Below, piece by piece: positions 44,350 through 53,537 of a DNA stretch of 64,000 nucleotides; position 1 is the first letter of the stretch, and every line of letters begins with the position of its first letter. Under the pieces are notes generated by a model. It searched no databases. It was not told the origin of the DNA and saw nothing but the letters and a program-made list of their open reading frames with translations. A program made the translations under genes and the position numbers. The stretch is from Lachnoclostridium sp. UBA7215 (lineage in GTDB: Bacteria; Bacillota; Clostridia; Lachnospirales; Lachnospiraceae). Where the stretch lies: positions 37,238 to 101,237 of the forward strand of contig DKUB01000098.1 of assembly GCA_002490465.1 (NCBI GenBank), read 5' to 3'.

Positions 44350-47300
44350 TTATTTTGCCTCAAGCACAACTACATTGACAGAATCCGGCGGAAGCAAAAG
44401 TTCATAACAGCTGCTTCCATCTGCCTGACTTACCGCCTCTACCTCACTGCTGATTGGTGCGACAAGCTCCTGCTCCTTTGTATTGACATTCGGGCGGTGC
44501 GCCGTCTCACTATCGGGAGCTGCCAGAGTAACCCTTACCCCCTTATCCGCTACGGAAACGCCCGGCAGATTGACTTTAATATTCTTCTCAAAATTATCTG
44601 CATTTACAAGTTTCAAATACAGTTTGGATGCATCTTTTGTCACGGAATAATAAATATCCCGATTGTATGCCTCTAACCTGCCCTCTATCAGCGCTTTTTT
44701 CTCTCCATCCTGTCCGGCATAAAAACAAGATAACTTATCCCGTCTGGTACCGCCAAAGTCTACCGTGACCTCATAGATTCCGGCAGGCACCGTCCCCGGG
44801 AAGCAGGCTCTGAGGTTTCCTGCAAATACACTGGAAGAATAATCTCCCATTGTATAGCCCTCTTTGCCGTCCTTGTAAACTTTAAGCCCGGTCCCCCGAT
44901 CTCCAAGCCCGACACAATATTCATGCAGAGATATTGTGTCCACGGACAGTCCGGTTTCAGAAATTCCCTGCAAACCGGCTCCCACAAATAATTCCGCCTG
45001 CTCATCCTTTTTGTCAGCCACAAGAGTCACCGTATACTGCTCCCACTCCGGTTCATTGAGATAAAATCCCTGACGAACGGCAGACGATGCATAAATCACC
45101 AGCCCCTCTTCCGTCACACGATACCAATCCGGGTCCGAAGTAACCGGAAGCAGCCGTTTATCTAATTCCACTGTGAAATCCTGCTCAAATAGGATTTCCG
45201 ACGGGCCTTTTTTGACCACCAGCTTTTTCAACACAACCTCACCGGAAGCAGCCATAACCGACACACCACCCCTTGGAGCCCATGTTATTTTTTCCCCATT
45301 TACATAGGAAGCATAATCCGTATCGAGCAGTTTCTCTCCGATATACCCGGCAAATAACTGCTGCACATAATAGCTCGGCGTATGCCAGACCGACTCATTA
45401 TCAAACCAGATAGCATCCGGTGTCCAGCGGTATGTCCCATCATGGACTACTTTATTAAACAGTGGTGCGGTCGCAGCCAGACGCACAACATCGGAATTTT
45501 TCTCAAACCCTGTCATGACAGCAGCCTCTGCCACTGCTCCAGCCAGCGTATTTTTATCACTGGAAGCATATTCTCCGACAAAAACTTTGGAGACCTCCTC
45601 CTCTACCAGCTTTCCATCCTTATATGGACGGTAATAATAATTATAACGGTCCGCATTTTCTAACAAATATTCATTGGAGCGGTAATAGTGTTCATCGACA
45701 ATCGTATCCAGATAGTTTTTCTTATACGGATACCAGGTAACTTCTTTTGCCGAACTGTTTTCACCATCCGTAAATTCTACTGCAGCGCCGCCCTCACAAT
45801 ATCCCGCAAGGAATTTCCAGCCCTGCTGGTAAGCATCGTCATCCGCCTGGGCTCCGGCAGTAGAAATGATATGGAGTTCATAACCCGGATATACCTTTTC
45901 CATATGCTCTTCTATCGCGTGCATAAACATCTCAAAACTTGCATAAAACTCTGTTCCCCAGTTCTCATTCCCCACTCCGAGATAATGCAGGCCAAACGGT
46001 TTCTCATGTCCCATTTCCTTACGCAGCGCCGCCCATTGATTCCCTTCAAAATCCGTACTGATGGCAAAATCAATTAAATCAATAAAATTCGCAATATATT
46101 TTTCCTGGAGTTTTCCTCCTGCCGGATTCACGTAATCCGAACGCGCCTGACACAACACACCGCAGGCCATGACAGGAAGCGGCTCAGCTTTTAAATCCTC
46201 TGCCAGCTGGAAATATTCCATATATCCAAGCCCCATTGTCATTGTATATCCCCAGACATTGAAGTTTTCTTTTCTCACTTCTACCGGGCCGACAGAGTCC
46301 TTCCAGTCATATACATTGTCCCAAATATAAGACCCCTCTGAAATACACCCTCCAGGGAAGCGCAAAAATGTCGGATGAAGGTCAACAAGGGATTCTACAA
46401 GGTCCTTTCTCAGCCGATAATTTTCATTTGCCGTATAGTTGCTGTGAGCCGTATCTGAGGCCTTCTCCTCTTCTGCCCCCCATACATCACATGGCATGAG
46501 TGAGACCATGTCCACATCAGATGCTCCGGAAAATGCAAGTTCAATCTGTCCCATTACCGTCTGATTTACCGTCAGAAGCGGCGCCTTATATTTTTTCCAT
46601 TGATTCGGCCCGTCTGTCTTTATCTCCACACAGTTACTGACCACATTGCCCTGTCCGTCCTTTAGAACAACGGCCAGGGACGTCTCTGCCTCCGGCCTGA
46701 GCCATATGCTGAACTGATAACTCTTTCCCTCTGTCAAATTCATGGAATGCTCACACAAATTGTCACAAAAACCGCGGTTTTGCAAAACTGTGCCATCTTC
46801 CACATGAATATACTGAGCATTGGCATCCGGGTCCTTCAGTTGGAAATATTCATTTAAACCGCCTTTATCACAGGGAGATACTTTGTCCAAATCCCCAAAC
46901 CAGAATCTCAGGGGATTGTGGTTGCGTCCTCCGGACTTTCCGTCAACACCACTTCTTCCATCGTATATCTCATAAAAAAAGTCCTCGAATGAGCGGTTAT
47001 TAATCATTTCTGCATATAATCCACCGTCTGCAGCATTATTTATATCCTCATAAAACAACCCATATAATGTCTTACTGATATCAAGTATCTCTTTTTCCCC
47101 ATGGACCGTTATTTCATACGGTGCAAGATCCGGGGGAACAACTGTCGCCGGAAAACTCTTTTCTATTTGTTTATCGCCGCACCTCAATACTGCCCGGATA
47201 AGAACGCCTGTCGGCTCTTTTGCCGGGGTAACATGTCCCTCCGAGGATATAATTTCCGGTTTGTCACAGGACCATTGCACCTTTACTCTCTCTTCCATTA

Positions 47301-48102
47301 ACGTCCCTGGAAGGCATAAATCTTTTGTTATTATTTTTCCGGGTGCCGGTAAAAACTTATCTCTTGCCAGATTAAGTATCTCATCCTCCGACAATGCTTC
47401 GCACATTAATCCGAGTATTTCATCCTCTGCAAGCGCTGTGCGGTAAATCCTGAAATCAGACAGTGCACCGCAAAAGTCCACATCCGCATCAAACTGGGAG
47501 TGGCCGATATAATTCCTGGAATAATTTTCGGTATTCTCCAGTGTTGCCAACCATTCCCGGAACGCTTTATATGTTCCGCTTGAAGTCTGGCTGATAAACC
47601 CGTCTGCCACAAGTTCACCATTTTGATAAATCCGGGGTCCGGCACTGCTTAAAGTTCCGCCTTTTGTCCCGGTTACTGTCATGGCAATATGTACCCATTC
47701 CCCAACGGCACAGTTCGCATTGGCGTCAGCAAATAAATCCGATCCGGCAAAACATACTCCTCTCAAAAAACGGGTCAAAAAAAGATATGGTCCGCCCTGC
47801 CCTTTACCAAAATCAAAAATGCGCTCCCAGACATTGACCGCCCTGTCCGGACAAACCCATGCCGTAACGGTAAAACCGGAATCATCCCCTACTCCCTTTA
47901 AGAGCTCTGCAGGCAGCTCCATATAGGATGCACCGAACTCTCCGCCTTTAAATACCGCCGCTTTTCTGCCGCACACATCTGCCACCACCGGTTCCCGCAT
48001 CCCCTTTGGTACTGCAGTATTGTCATGTCCGGAAATATCTTTTCCGACATGATCGGCATCATCAAACGGATACCAGGCAATCAAATCTTCCTTTTTGTGC
48101 AT
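44350..48102 (-). CDS. Alpha-L-arabinofuranosidase, GH51-type, with N-terminal LamG-like domain
   Basis: A 1250-aa enzyme that should release arabinofuranose from arabinan or arabinoxylan. Residues 1-230 form a LamG/concanavalin-like domain (YPFDDADHVGKDISGHDNTA, WVHIAMTVTG, ALSDFRIYRTAL). A linker with an Ig-like part lies at about 240-325. The catalytic core runs from about residue 330 (LYGLFYEDINNAADGGLYAEMINNRSF). Its acid/base is Glu713 in YLGVGNENWG and its nucleophile Glu844 in FVGEYASSDK. A C-terminal beta region follows. No signal peptide is seen, so it is predicted to be cytoplasmic. It starts at ATG 48102 with AGGAGG upstream and leads the GH43 gene. Confidence 0.9.
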   Translation of the reverse strand: MHKKEDLIAWYPFDDADHVGKDISGHDNTAVPKGMREPVVADVCGRKAAVFKGGEFGASYMELPAELLKGVGDDSGFTVTAWVCPDRAVNVWERIFDFGKGQGGPYLFLTRFLRGVCFAGSDLFADANANCAVGEWVHIAMTVTGTKGGTLSSAGPRIYQNGELVADGFISQTSSGTYKAFREWLATLENTENYSRNYIGHSQFDADVDFCGALSDFRIYRTALAEDEILGLMCEALSEDEILNLARDKFLPAPGKIITKDLCLPGTLMEERVKVQWSCDKPEIISSEGHVTPAKEPTGVLIRAVLRCGDKQIEKSFPATVVPPDLAPYEITVHGEKEILDISKTLYGLFYEDINNAADGGLYAEMINNRSFEDFFYEIYDGRSGVDGKSGGRNHNPLRFWFGDLDKVSPCDKGGLNEYFQLKDPDANAQYIHVEDGTVLQNRGFCDNLCEHSMNLTEGKSYQFSIWLRPEAETSLAVVLKDGQGNVVSNCVEIKTDGPNQWKKYKAPLLTVNQTVMGQIELAFSGASDVDMVSLMPCDVWGAEEEKASDTAHSNYTANENYRLRKDLVESLVDLHPTFLRFPGGCISEGSYIWDNVYDWKDSVGPVEVRKENFNVWGYTMTMGLGYMEYFQLAEDLKAEPLPVMACGVLCQARSDYVNPAGGKLQEKYIANFIDLIDFAISTDFEGNQWAALRKEMGHEKPFGLHYLGVGNENWGTEFYASFEMFMHAIEEHMEKVYPGYELHIISTAGAQADDDAYQQGWKFLAGYCEGGAAVEFTDGENSSAKEVTWYPYKKNYLDTIVDEHYYRSNEYLLENADRYNYYYRPYKDGKLVEEEVSKVFVGEYASSDKNTLAGAVAEAAVMTGFEKNSDVVRLAATAPLFNKVVHDGTYRWTPDAIWFDNESVWHTPSYYVQQLFAGYIGEKLLDTDYASYVNGEKITWAPRGGVSVMAASGEVVLKKLVVKKGPSEILFEQDFTVELDKRLLPVTSDPDWYRVTEEGLVIYASSAVRQGFYLNEPEWEQYTVTLVADKKDEQAELFVGAGLQGISETGLSVDTISLHEYCVGLGDRGTGLKVYKDGKEGYTMGDYSSSVFAGNLRACFPGTVPAGIYEVTVDFGGTRRDKLSCFYAGQDGEKKALIEGRLEAYNRDIYYSVTKDASKLYLKLVNADNFEKNIKVNLPGVSVADKGVRVTLAAPDSETAHRPNVNTKEQELVAPISSEVEAVSQADGSSCYELLLPPDSVNVVVLEAK

Positions 48103-48221
48103 TCTGTTTTATCCTCCTGTCTAATAATTGACTCTTATATATGATATATGTTATTATAAGGTTTCTAAAGTTTTCTGTCAATTTTATCTTGTCAGAACAA
48201 GTTAAAAAATGGAGGGATTTT

Positions 48222-49007
48222 ATGTATAAACAAATGGAGATTCTTGAACTTATGAAAAAGCTGGCAGCCACGGCCGGCAAATTAATTATGGAAATCTATC
48301 AGACGGACTTTGATGTAGATTACAAGGAGGACGAGTCCCCCTTGACAATGGCCGATAAAAAAGCGAATGCCCTCATTGTCTCAGAACTGGCAAAAGAATA
48401 TCCGGACTATGCCATTCTCTCAGAAGAAATGAAGGATGACAAAACCCGGATAAACAATCCTTTCTGCTTTATTGTAGATCCCCTGGACGGAACAAAGGAA
48501 TTTGTAAAACGCAATGGACAGTTTACAGTAAATATTGCCCTTGCTGAAGAAAACCGCCCGGTTATCGGCGTTATTTATGTACCAGTAACAGAAGATTTGT
48601 ATTATGCATCCACCAGCGAAGGCTCTTTTTTACAAAGCGGTTCTGACGGCACGGTACAAAAGCTGCATGTCACTGACAAGACAGACCAGCTAATCTGGGT
48701 TGGAAGCAAGTCCCACTCCTCGGAAAAAGAGACAGCTCTGATTGATGCACATAAAGACCATATAGCGGAAACCATATCTGCCGGAAGTTCCTTAAAAGGC
48801 TGTATGGTAGCCGATGGAAGGGCAGACATTTACTATCGCTTTGGACTCACCTGCGAATGGGATACGGCAGCCATGCACTGCATTGCTGAACAGGCCGGCG
48901 CAATAATCCGCCAGATGGATGGCACTCCGCTGATGTATAACCGCGAGAACACGTTAAACGAGAAAGGGTTCTTTATTGTAAACCGTAAAGAAAATGTCTG
49001 GTTATAA
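48222..49007 (+). CDS. cysQ: 3'(2'),5'-bisphosphate nucleotidase, CysQ type (inositol monophosphatase family)
   Basis: A 261-aa metal-dependent phosphatase that hydrolyses 3'-phosphoadenosine 5'-phosphate, a by-product of sulfate assimilation, or a related phosphate. Motifs: the metal-binding Glu/Asp cluster in YAILSEEMKD, IVDPLDGTKEFVKRNGQFTVNIAL, and the distal WDTAAMHCIAEQAGA. These fit CysQ more than plain inositol monophosphatase. ATG 48222 with GGAGGG upstream was chosen. The stop overlaps the convergent CbiT-like gene by 6 nt. With the siroheme operon in the window it may support sulfite reduction, but no sulfate reductase genes are here. Confidence 0.85.
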   Translation: MYKQMEILELMKKLAATAGKLIMEIYQTDFDVDYKEDESPLTMADKKANALIVSELAKEYPDYAILSEEMKDDKTRINNPFCFIVDPLDGTKEFVKRNGQFTVNIALAEENRPVIGVIYVPVTEDLYYASTSEGSFLQSGSDGTVQKLHVTDKTDQLIWVGSKSHSSEKETALIDAHKDHIAETISAGSSLKGCMVADGRADIYYRFGLTCEWDTAAMHCIAEQAGAIIRQMDGTPLMYNRENTLNEKGFFIVNRKENVWL

Positions 49008-49904
49008 AGCCCTCCCCGTAATAATCCACGGCGCCGGCTCCTGTTTAAAGGAATGGCTGCTGGAAAGCCGGGAAACAGAAATCTGTATTGTCTGGATATC
49101 CTGTATTCCATATTTACTAAGAATTTCTGCTGCCCCGGCTGCCACCTGAAAATCTAACGTATATATAACAACACGAAGCTGCGGATTTAATTTTGTCAGG
49201 CAGGCAAGCTCCTGTTCCATACTGGCAGATGCCACCATAAACACCAGTGACGGCACTGGACAATTCTGCATATTTTCTTCATCCACATGGTCGATTACAA
49301 TTACATTGTTCAGCCCAAAATGCTGCACATTATCTTCCATCGTCTCGCGGTCTTCTCTGTTGTATTCCACCGCAATAATATTTCCTTCCTCTGCAATCAG
49401 TGCCGCTTCAATGGCAATACTCTCTCCGCTGATCACGCAAATATCATCCTGACTGTCCACTCCCATTTTGTTCAAAATAACAGCGCGTATCTCACTCCCG
49501 ACATAATGAATCGAACCTTTCTGAAACAGGTCATTTCCAATACCGATTTTTGCCGTATTTCTTGCCTCGGAATTAATAATAAGCATGCCTGCTGACGCAT
49601 TAATGCCCCGATTGATCATATCTTTTACCTTACTGTTCAGAATCTGCCCTTCCGGTTCTGAGCCCTCATTGTACCAGACCTCGCACTCTCCCAGGCCCGC
49701 ATTCCACAGGCGGTAAAAAATATCCTCAATCCCCGCATTAGAAAACACCATAGTAGTGCGGTGTGACTCTACTGTTGGAATTACATTTTTATTCTTTTTG
49801 GTAATATCAATCATTTTCACGTGTTCCAAATCTACCGTAGTATTTTTGGCATAATATTGAAGCCACGATAAAATTATCTCGTTTGTAAAAATCTGCTGTT
49901 CCAT
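49002..49904 (-). CDS. CbiE/CbiT-like precorrin methyltransferase relative, likely degenerate
   Basis: A 300-aa cytoplasmic protein whose second half resembles the SAM-dependent CbiT domain of precorrin-6Y methyltransferase: GSEIRAVILNKMGVDSQDD, then VISGESIAIEAALIAEEGNIIAVEYN, and ADNVQHFGL-like DNVQHFGLNNVIVID. The SAM loop reads ISGESIA instead of the usual glycine-rich GxGTGS. The first half has only a loose CbiE-like pattern. The protein is divergent, and cobalamin genes are not adjacent, so methyltransferase activity is doubtful. It overlaps cysQ by 6 nt at the 3' end and starts at ATG 49904 with AGGAG upstream. Function unassigned. Confidence 0.6.
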   Translation of the reverse strand: MEQQIFTNEIILSWLQYYAKNTTVDLEHVKMIDITKKNKNVIPTVESHRTTMVFSNAGIEDIFYRLWNAGLGECEVWYNEGSEPEGQILNSKVKDMINRGINASAGMLIINSEARNTAKIGIGNDLFQKGSIHYVGSEIRAVILNKMGVDSQDDICVISGESIAIEAALIAEEGNIIAVEYNREDRETMEDNVQHFGLNNVIVIDHVDEENMQNCPVPSLVFMVASASMEQELACLTKLNPQLRVVIYTLDFQVAAGAAEILSKYGIQDIQTIQISVSRLSSSHSFKQEPAPWIITGRAL

Positions 49905-49938
49905 AACTACCCTCTCCTTTCGTTCAACTTAAAATTTT

Positions 49939-51339
49939 TTACAGGCGCATTATCCCGACAGACTGCAGCAAAAGCAGAGCCAGCAAAATCGGCGCAACCA
50001 CTTTCATCATGGCAATATACAGCCCTCGTCTGCGAAATGTATAACCACCGAGTACCACCTCGTCAATTATTGTTTTCGGCTTCACAATCCAGCCGATCAA
50101 TATGCATGTCAAAAGAGCCACAAGCGGCATCAGACAGTTATTGCTGATATAATCCATAACATCCAGTATCTGGGCAGGCGAACCATTGGGAAGATTAATT
50201 TCAAAATACCATATATTATAGCCCAAACATACAACCAATGCTCCAATCAAGGCATATATAGTAACGATTACTGTGCTTTTCTGCCTTGTCCAGTGTTTGG
50301 AATCCATTAAACTGGCAACAATTGCCTCCATGACCGATACCGCAGAAGTAATTGCCGCAAACACCACCATCAGAAAGAAAAGTACACCAATAATCGGGCC
50401 AACTGCCCCTATCGCATCAAATATCTTTGGCAGGGATACAAACATAAGCCCCGGCCCGCGAGACATCCCCTCTAATCCCATAAAAGTGTAAACGGCAGGA
50501 ACAATCATCAATCCGGCGAGCAGGGCAACTGCTGTATCAAAAATTTCTATGTGATTAATGGACTTCATTAAATTGACGTCTTTCTTAACATAAGAGCCAT
50601 AGGCGATCATAATTCCCATAGAAACACTGATTGAGAAAAAGAGCTGCCCCATGGCATCCATTACAATAACAAAAAATTCCTGAATGGTAATGGCACTAAA
50701 ATCCGGCACCAAATATATCTTTAATCCCTGCAATCCGGTTCTTGTAGCGCCGCTTTCGTCCGTATGCTGTATTGTCAGCGAATAAATGGCAATTCCAATG
50801 ACAAGCACAAGCAGCAACGGCATCAGTACCCGGCTGTATTTTTCAATTCCCTTATTCACACCGCGGTATACAACGAAGGCTGTGAGCAAAAGAAATACGA
50901 GCATCCAGATAATTGGTTCCCACTGCTCCGTTATAAAACCGGTAAAATACGAATCCTCAGCCGCCGCTTTCCCCTCTCCTGTTATAAAAGTGACCAGATA
51001 TTTCACAACCCATCCGCCAATCACACAATAATAAGGTAAAATAATCGTTGGCACAAGGCACGCCAGAACACCCAGCCCTTTCCAACGCGGCCGCAGTACG
51101 CCGTAGGCCGTAAGCGGACTCTGCTGTGTCTTACGGCCAATGGCAATTTCCGTTGTCAACAGGGCAAACCCAAACGTCAGGGCAAGAATGATATAACAGA
51201 GAATAAATACCCCTCCATGATCCTTTGCCGCCAAATAGGGAAAACGCCAGATATTGCCAAGGCCGACTGCACTACCGGCTGCCGCCATAACAAAGCCAAT
51301 CGTACCTGAAAAATTTCCTCTTTTTTTCTCCTCTCTCAT
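49939..51339 (-). CDS. Neurotransmitter:sodium symporter family (LeuT-type) transporter
   Basis: A 466-aa sodium-coupled transporter of amino acids or related amines. It has about 11-12 hydrophobic segments. The first membrane helix has the unwound sodium/substrate site GSAVGLGNIWRFPYLA, and TM6 the FFSISVSMGIMIAYGSY motif. The C-terminal end (RRRGLYIAMMKVVAPILL) is basic and short. ATG 51339 with GGAGG 7 nt upstream was chosen. It follows the CbiT-like gene by 34 nt and precedes a terminator on the far side. The substrate is unknown; amino acid uptake is most likely. Confidence 0.92.
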   Translation of the reverse strand: MREEKKRGNFSGTIGFVMAAAGSAVGLGNIWRFPYLAAKDHGGVFILCYIILALTFGFALLTTEIAIGRKTQQSPLTAYGVLRPRWKGLGVLACLVPTIILPYYCVIGGWVVKYLVTFITGEGKAAAEDSYFTGFITEQWEPIIWMLVFLLLTAFVVYRGVNKGIEKYSRVLMPLLLVLVIGIAIYSLTIQHTDESGATRTGLQGLKIYLVPDFSAITIQEFFVIVMDAMGQLFFSISVSMGIMIAYGSYVKKDVNLMKSINHIEIFDTAVALLAGLMIVPAVYTFMGLEGMSRGPGLMFVSLPKIFDAIGAVGPIIGVLFFLMVVFAAITSAVSVMEAIVASLMDSKHWTRQKSTVIVTIYALIGALVVCLGYNIWYFEINLPNGSPAQILDVMDYISNNCLMPLVALLTCILIGWIVKPKTIIDEVVLGGYTFRRRGLYIAMMKVVAPILLALLLLQSVGIMRL

Positions 51340-51393
51340 ACCCATACCTCCATTTATTCTCTATTGTACCAAAAAAAGGCTCATATGAAAAGC

Positions 51394-51434
51394 AAAAACC
51401 TCGGAAAAACCATAACAAATGGTTCTCCCGAGGC
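51394..51434 (-). terminator. Terminator of the Lys/Arg-rich protein gene
   Basis: CCTCGG..AACCAT / ATGGTT..CCGAGG stem with an AACAA loop, followed on the minus strand by TTTTTGCTTTT. It isolates the transporter gene from the cell-separation cluster. Confidence 0.8.
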
Positions 51435-51460
51435 AGTTAAAGACTTCTCTTATTTTTTTG

Positions 51461-52192
51461 TCAGATACAAATATCTACGGATGTAGCAGGGGCCGGCGCC
51501 GCTGCTGATGCATCCACAGCCATAGCCGCCTCTGCGGAAGATGCTGCTGACACGGATTCTCCTCCTCCCTCTGCTGCCGCTGAAACACCCGCTTCACGGC
51601 AGGCCTGCCTGTATGCTTCGCGATATGCCTCACGGTACGCTTCTGCGTACGCAGCTCTCTCCTCCGCATAACTGGAACGATTCTGGTCGCGGTGATAACG
51701 GCGCTGTGCCTCATCTACTTTCCCTTTTTCTTTTAACCGGTTGCGGCGTCTCATTTTCCTCAATTCCCGCTGCACAATCTGTTTTGCCCGCTGCTCTTTA
51801 GTCAGATTGTCCGGATCTTTCTTCTTCTTTCCTTCCCTCTCTACATTTTCTTCCTCTAACAGATGATTCTTTTTTAACCTGGCGCACTTAACCATGCTTC
51901 TTGCGTGGGCAATTGCCGCCCTCATCTCATTCATATCATAATCTCCGGTAACTGCCATTTTCTGCAGCTGCGCCAATTTTTCCGACGCCCGTATCAATAC
52001 CTGTCCGGCTCCGATTGAACGGGTTGCCTGCGCCAACTGTGTGGCAATCTCTCTGGAATTATATTTTAATTTCTTTTTAGCCTTCTTCTTTGTCTGCTTT
52101 TTTACGGACATCGACCTCTTTTTGGCCATTTCTATACGCTGCTTCATTTCTTCAAGCGCAGTTCCGTAATCCTTTCCTACCGTCATATCCAT
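51461..52192 (-). CDS. Lys/Arg- and Ala-rich protein of unknown function
   Basis: A 243-aa cytoplasmic-looking protein. The N-terminal half is very basic and helical (KRSMSVKKQTKKKAKKKLKY, then REIATQLAQATRSIGAGQVLIRASEKLAQLQ), a conserved-looking core. The second half turns into a low-complexity tract with tandem AYREAYREAYRQA units, then an Ala/Ser/Pro-rich tail (AAAPAPATSVDICI). GAGGAG precedes ATG 52192. It is separated from ctpA by tandem 14-bp repeats and 136 nt. A possible nucleic-acid-binding protein; the function is unknown. Confidence 0.65.
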   Translation of the reverse strand: MDMTVGKDYGTALEEMKQRIEMAKKRSMSVKKQTKKKAKKKLKYNSREIATQLAQATRSIGAGQVLIRASEKLAQLQKMAVTGDYDMNEMRAAIAHARSMVKCARLKKNHLLEEENVEREGKKKKDPDNLTKEQRAKQIVQRELRKMRRRNRLKEKGKVDEAQRRYHRDQNRSSYAEERAAYAEAYREAYREAYRQACREAGVSAAAEGGGESVSAASSAEAAMAVDASAAAPAPATSVDICI

Positions 52193-52297
52193 ATGACCAT
52201 CTCCTCTTTCACCCATTCCGGCAAATCCATTTGCCACTTTTCATCTAATATAGATATCGGCAGTTTTATTAATAAAGCTAACAATTCAGTTAAAAAT

Positions 52298-52339
52298 TTG
52301 CTATGTCAAGCTTGCTACGTCATGCTTGCTATGTCAAGC
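52298..52339. repeat. Three tandem 14-bp repeats at the ctpA 3' end
   Basis: Units TTGCTATGTCAAGC, TTGCTACGTCATGC and TTGCTATGTCAAGC follow each other without gaps; units 1 and 3 are identical and unit 2 differs at two positions. Unit 3 contains the ctpA stop codon, so the gene's last codons are part of the array. Confidence 0.8.
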
Positions 52340-53525
52340 CTGACGTTATCACCTCTATGGCCTTTTTCAACTGGTTATCATCTTCCTCACCCAACGAATC
52401 CTCCGAACCGGTATATTCACACTCAACATCCGGCGTCAGGCCTTTCTCATGAATGGAGCGGCCGCTCGGCAGGAAATATTCCCCTGTTGTCAGCTTAATT
52501 CCGCCCCCGCAGCTGTCCTGAAGAGAATATATAGTCTGGACAATGCCTTTTCCAAATGTTTTCACACCAACTAAACTGGCGGCTTCCCTGTCCTGCAGCG
52601 TCCCGGCAAAAACCTCCGACGCACTGGCACTATTCTGATTTACCAGCACAACAATAGTCTTGTCAAAATGTTTCTCATCCGTGGAAGAATACTCTACATC
52701 CTCTTTCCCACGGCTCTTTTCCGTAATCAATTTGCCCTCCGGCAGCAGATAATCCAATATGGATATTACTGCTCCAAGAGATCCCCCTCCATTGTTGCGC
52801 ACATCTACTATCATACCCTTTTGCTTTTTCTTTTCGAGCTGTTTCACCGCCTCCTCAAACTGGGCCGTAGTCTCATTATCAAAAGAGGAAATCCGGACAT
52901 AGCCGATTGCACTCTCAAGCATCCGGTATGTAACCGACTGGTTTACAATTTTTTCTGCCGTAACGTTGACGATAAGCGTAATCTCTTTTCCGTCCTGCTG
53001 GCGCGCAATTCCAAGGACAGAGGTTTTCCCCTCCTCACCCCGAATTTTACTCACCGCCTCGGAAAGCGGAATGGTGCGCACATCGGTACCATTGACAGAA
53101 CGGATTTCATCTCCCGGTTTCAATCCTGCCTTATCCCCGGGTTTCCCCTTCTGCACTGCCCGGATTATTTTCCGATCCGTTTCCGGCTCCTGTTCTACAG
53201 TAATACCAATCCCGGCATAGTCCCCCTCCACACCGCTCATTGTTTCCTCATATTCCTCGTCCGTATAATATACAGAATATTTATCATCGAGTGCTGCCAC
53301 AATTCCCTTTGCTGCATATTCCGACATTTTTTTGTCAGACACGCCCTCTTTCCAATAATAACTGTCAATATATTTTTCTACTACCTTGGCCTTCCTCCAT
53401 ACCTCCTCTGACATAGAGCTTGAAGGTATAAGATGAATATCAAGGTAGTCCGCAAGCAAAAGAATCATGACGCATAAAATTATCCCGGATAAAAGTCCCA
53501 GGAAATAATTTCGAAAACTGTTCAT
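52329..53525 (-). CDS. ctpA: S41-family C-terminal processing protease
   Basis: A 398-aa exported protease that trims the C-termini of envelope proteins. It has an N-terminal membrane segment (NYFLGLLSGIILCVMILLLADYL), a PDZ domain (about 100-185: VEGDYAGIGITVEQE, KPGDKAGLKPGDEIRSVNG), and the catalytic domain with nucleophile Ser in NQNSASASEVFAG and the Lys in VKTFGKGIVQ. The C-terminus (GSEDSLGEEDDNQLKKAIEV) fits the family. It starts at ATG 53525, 12 nt after the M23 gene. Together with FtsEX and the M23 hydrolase it belongs to a cell-wall cleavage cluster. Confidence 0.95.
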   Translation of the reverse strand: MNSFRNYFLGLLSGIILCVMILLLADYLDIHLIPSSSMSEEVWRKAKVVEKYIDSYYWKEGVSDKKMSEYAAKGIVAALDDKYSVYYTDEEYEETMSGVEGDYAGIGITVEQEPETDRKIIRAVQKGKPGDKAGLKPGDEIRSVNGTDVRTIPLSEAVSKIRGEEGKTSVLGIARQQDGKEITLIVNVTAEKIVNQSVTYRMLESAIGYVRISSFDNETTAQFEEAVKQLEKKKQKGMIVDVRNNGGGSLGAVISILDYLLPEGKLITEKSRGKEDVEYSSTDEKHFDKTIVVLVNQNSASASEVFAGTLQDREAASLVGVKTFGKGIVQTIYSLQDSCGGGIKLTTGEYFLPSGRSIHEKGLTPDVECEYTGSEDSLGEEDDNQLKKAIEVITSGLT

Positions 53526-53537
53526 TTCCCTTTCCCC

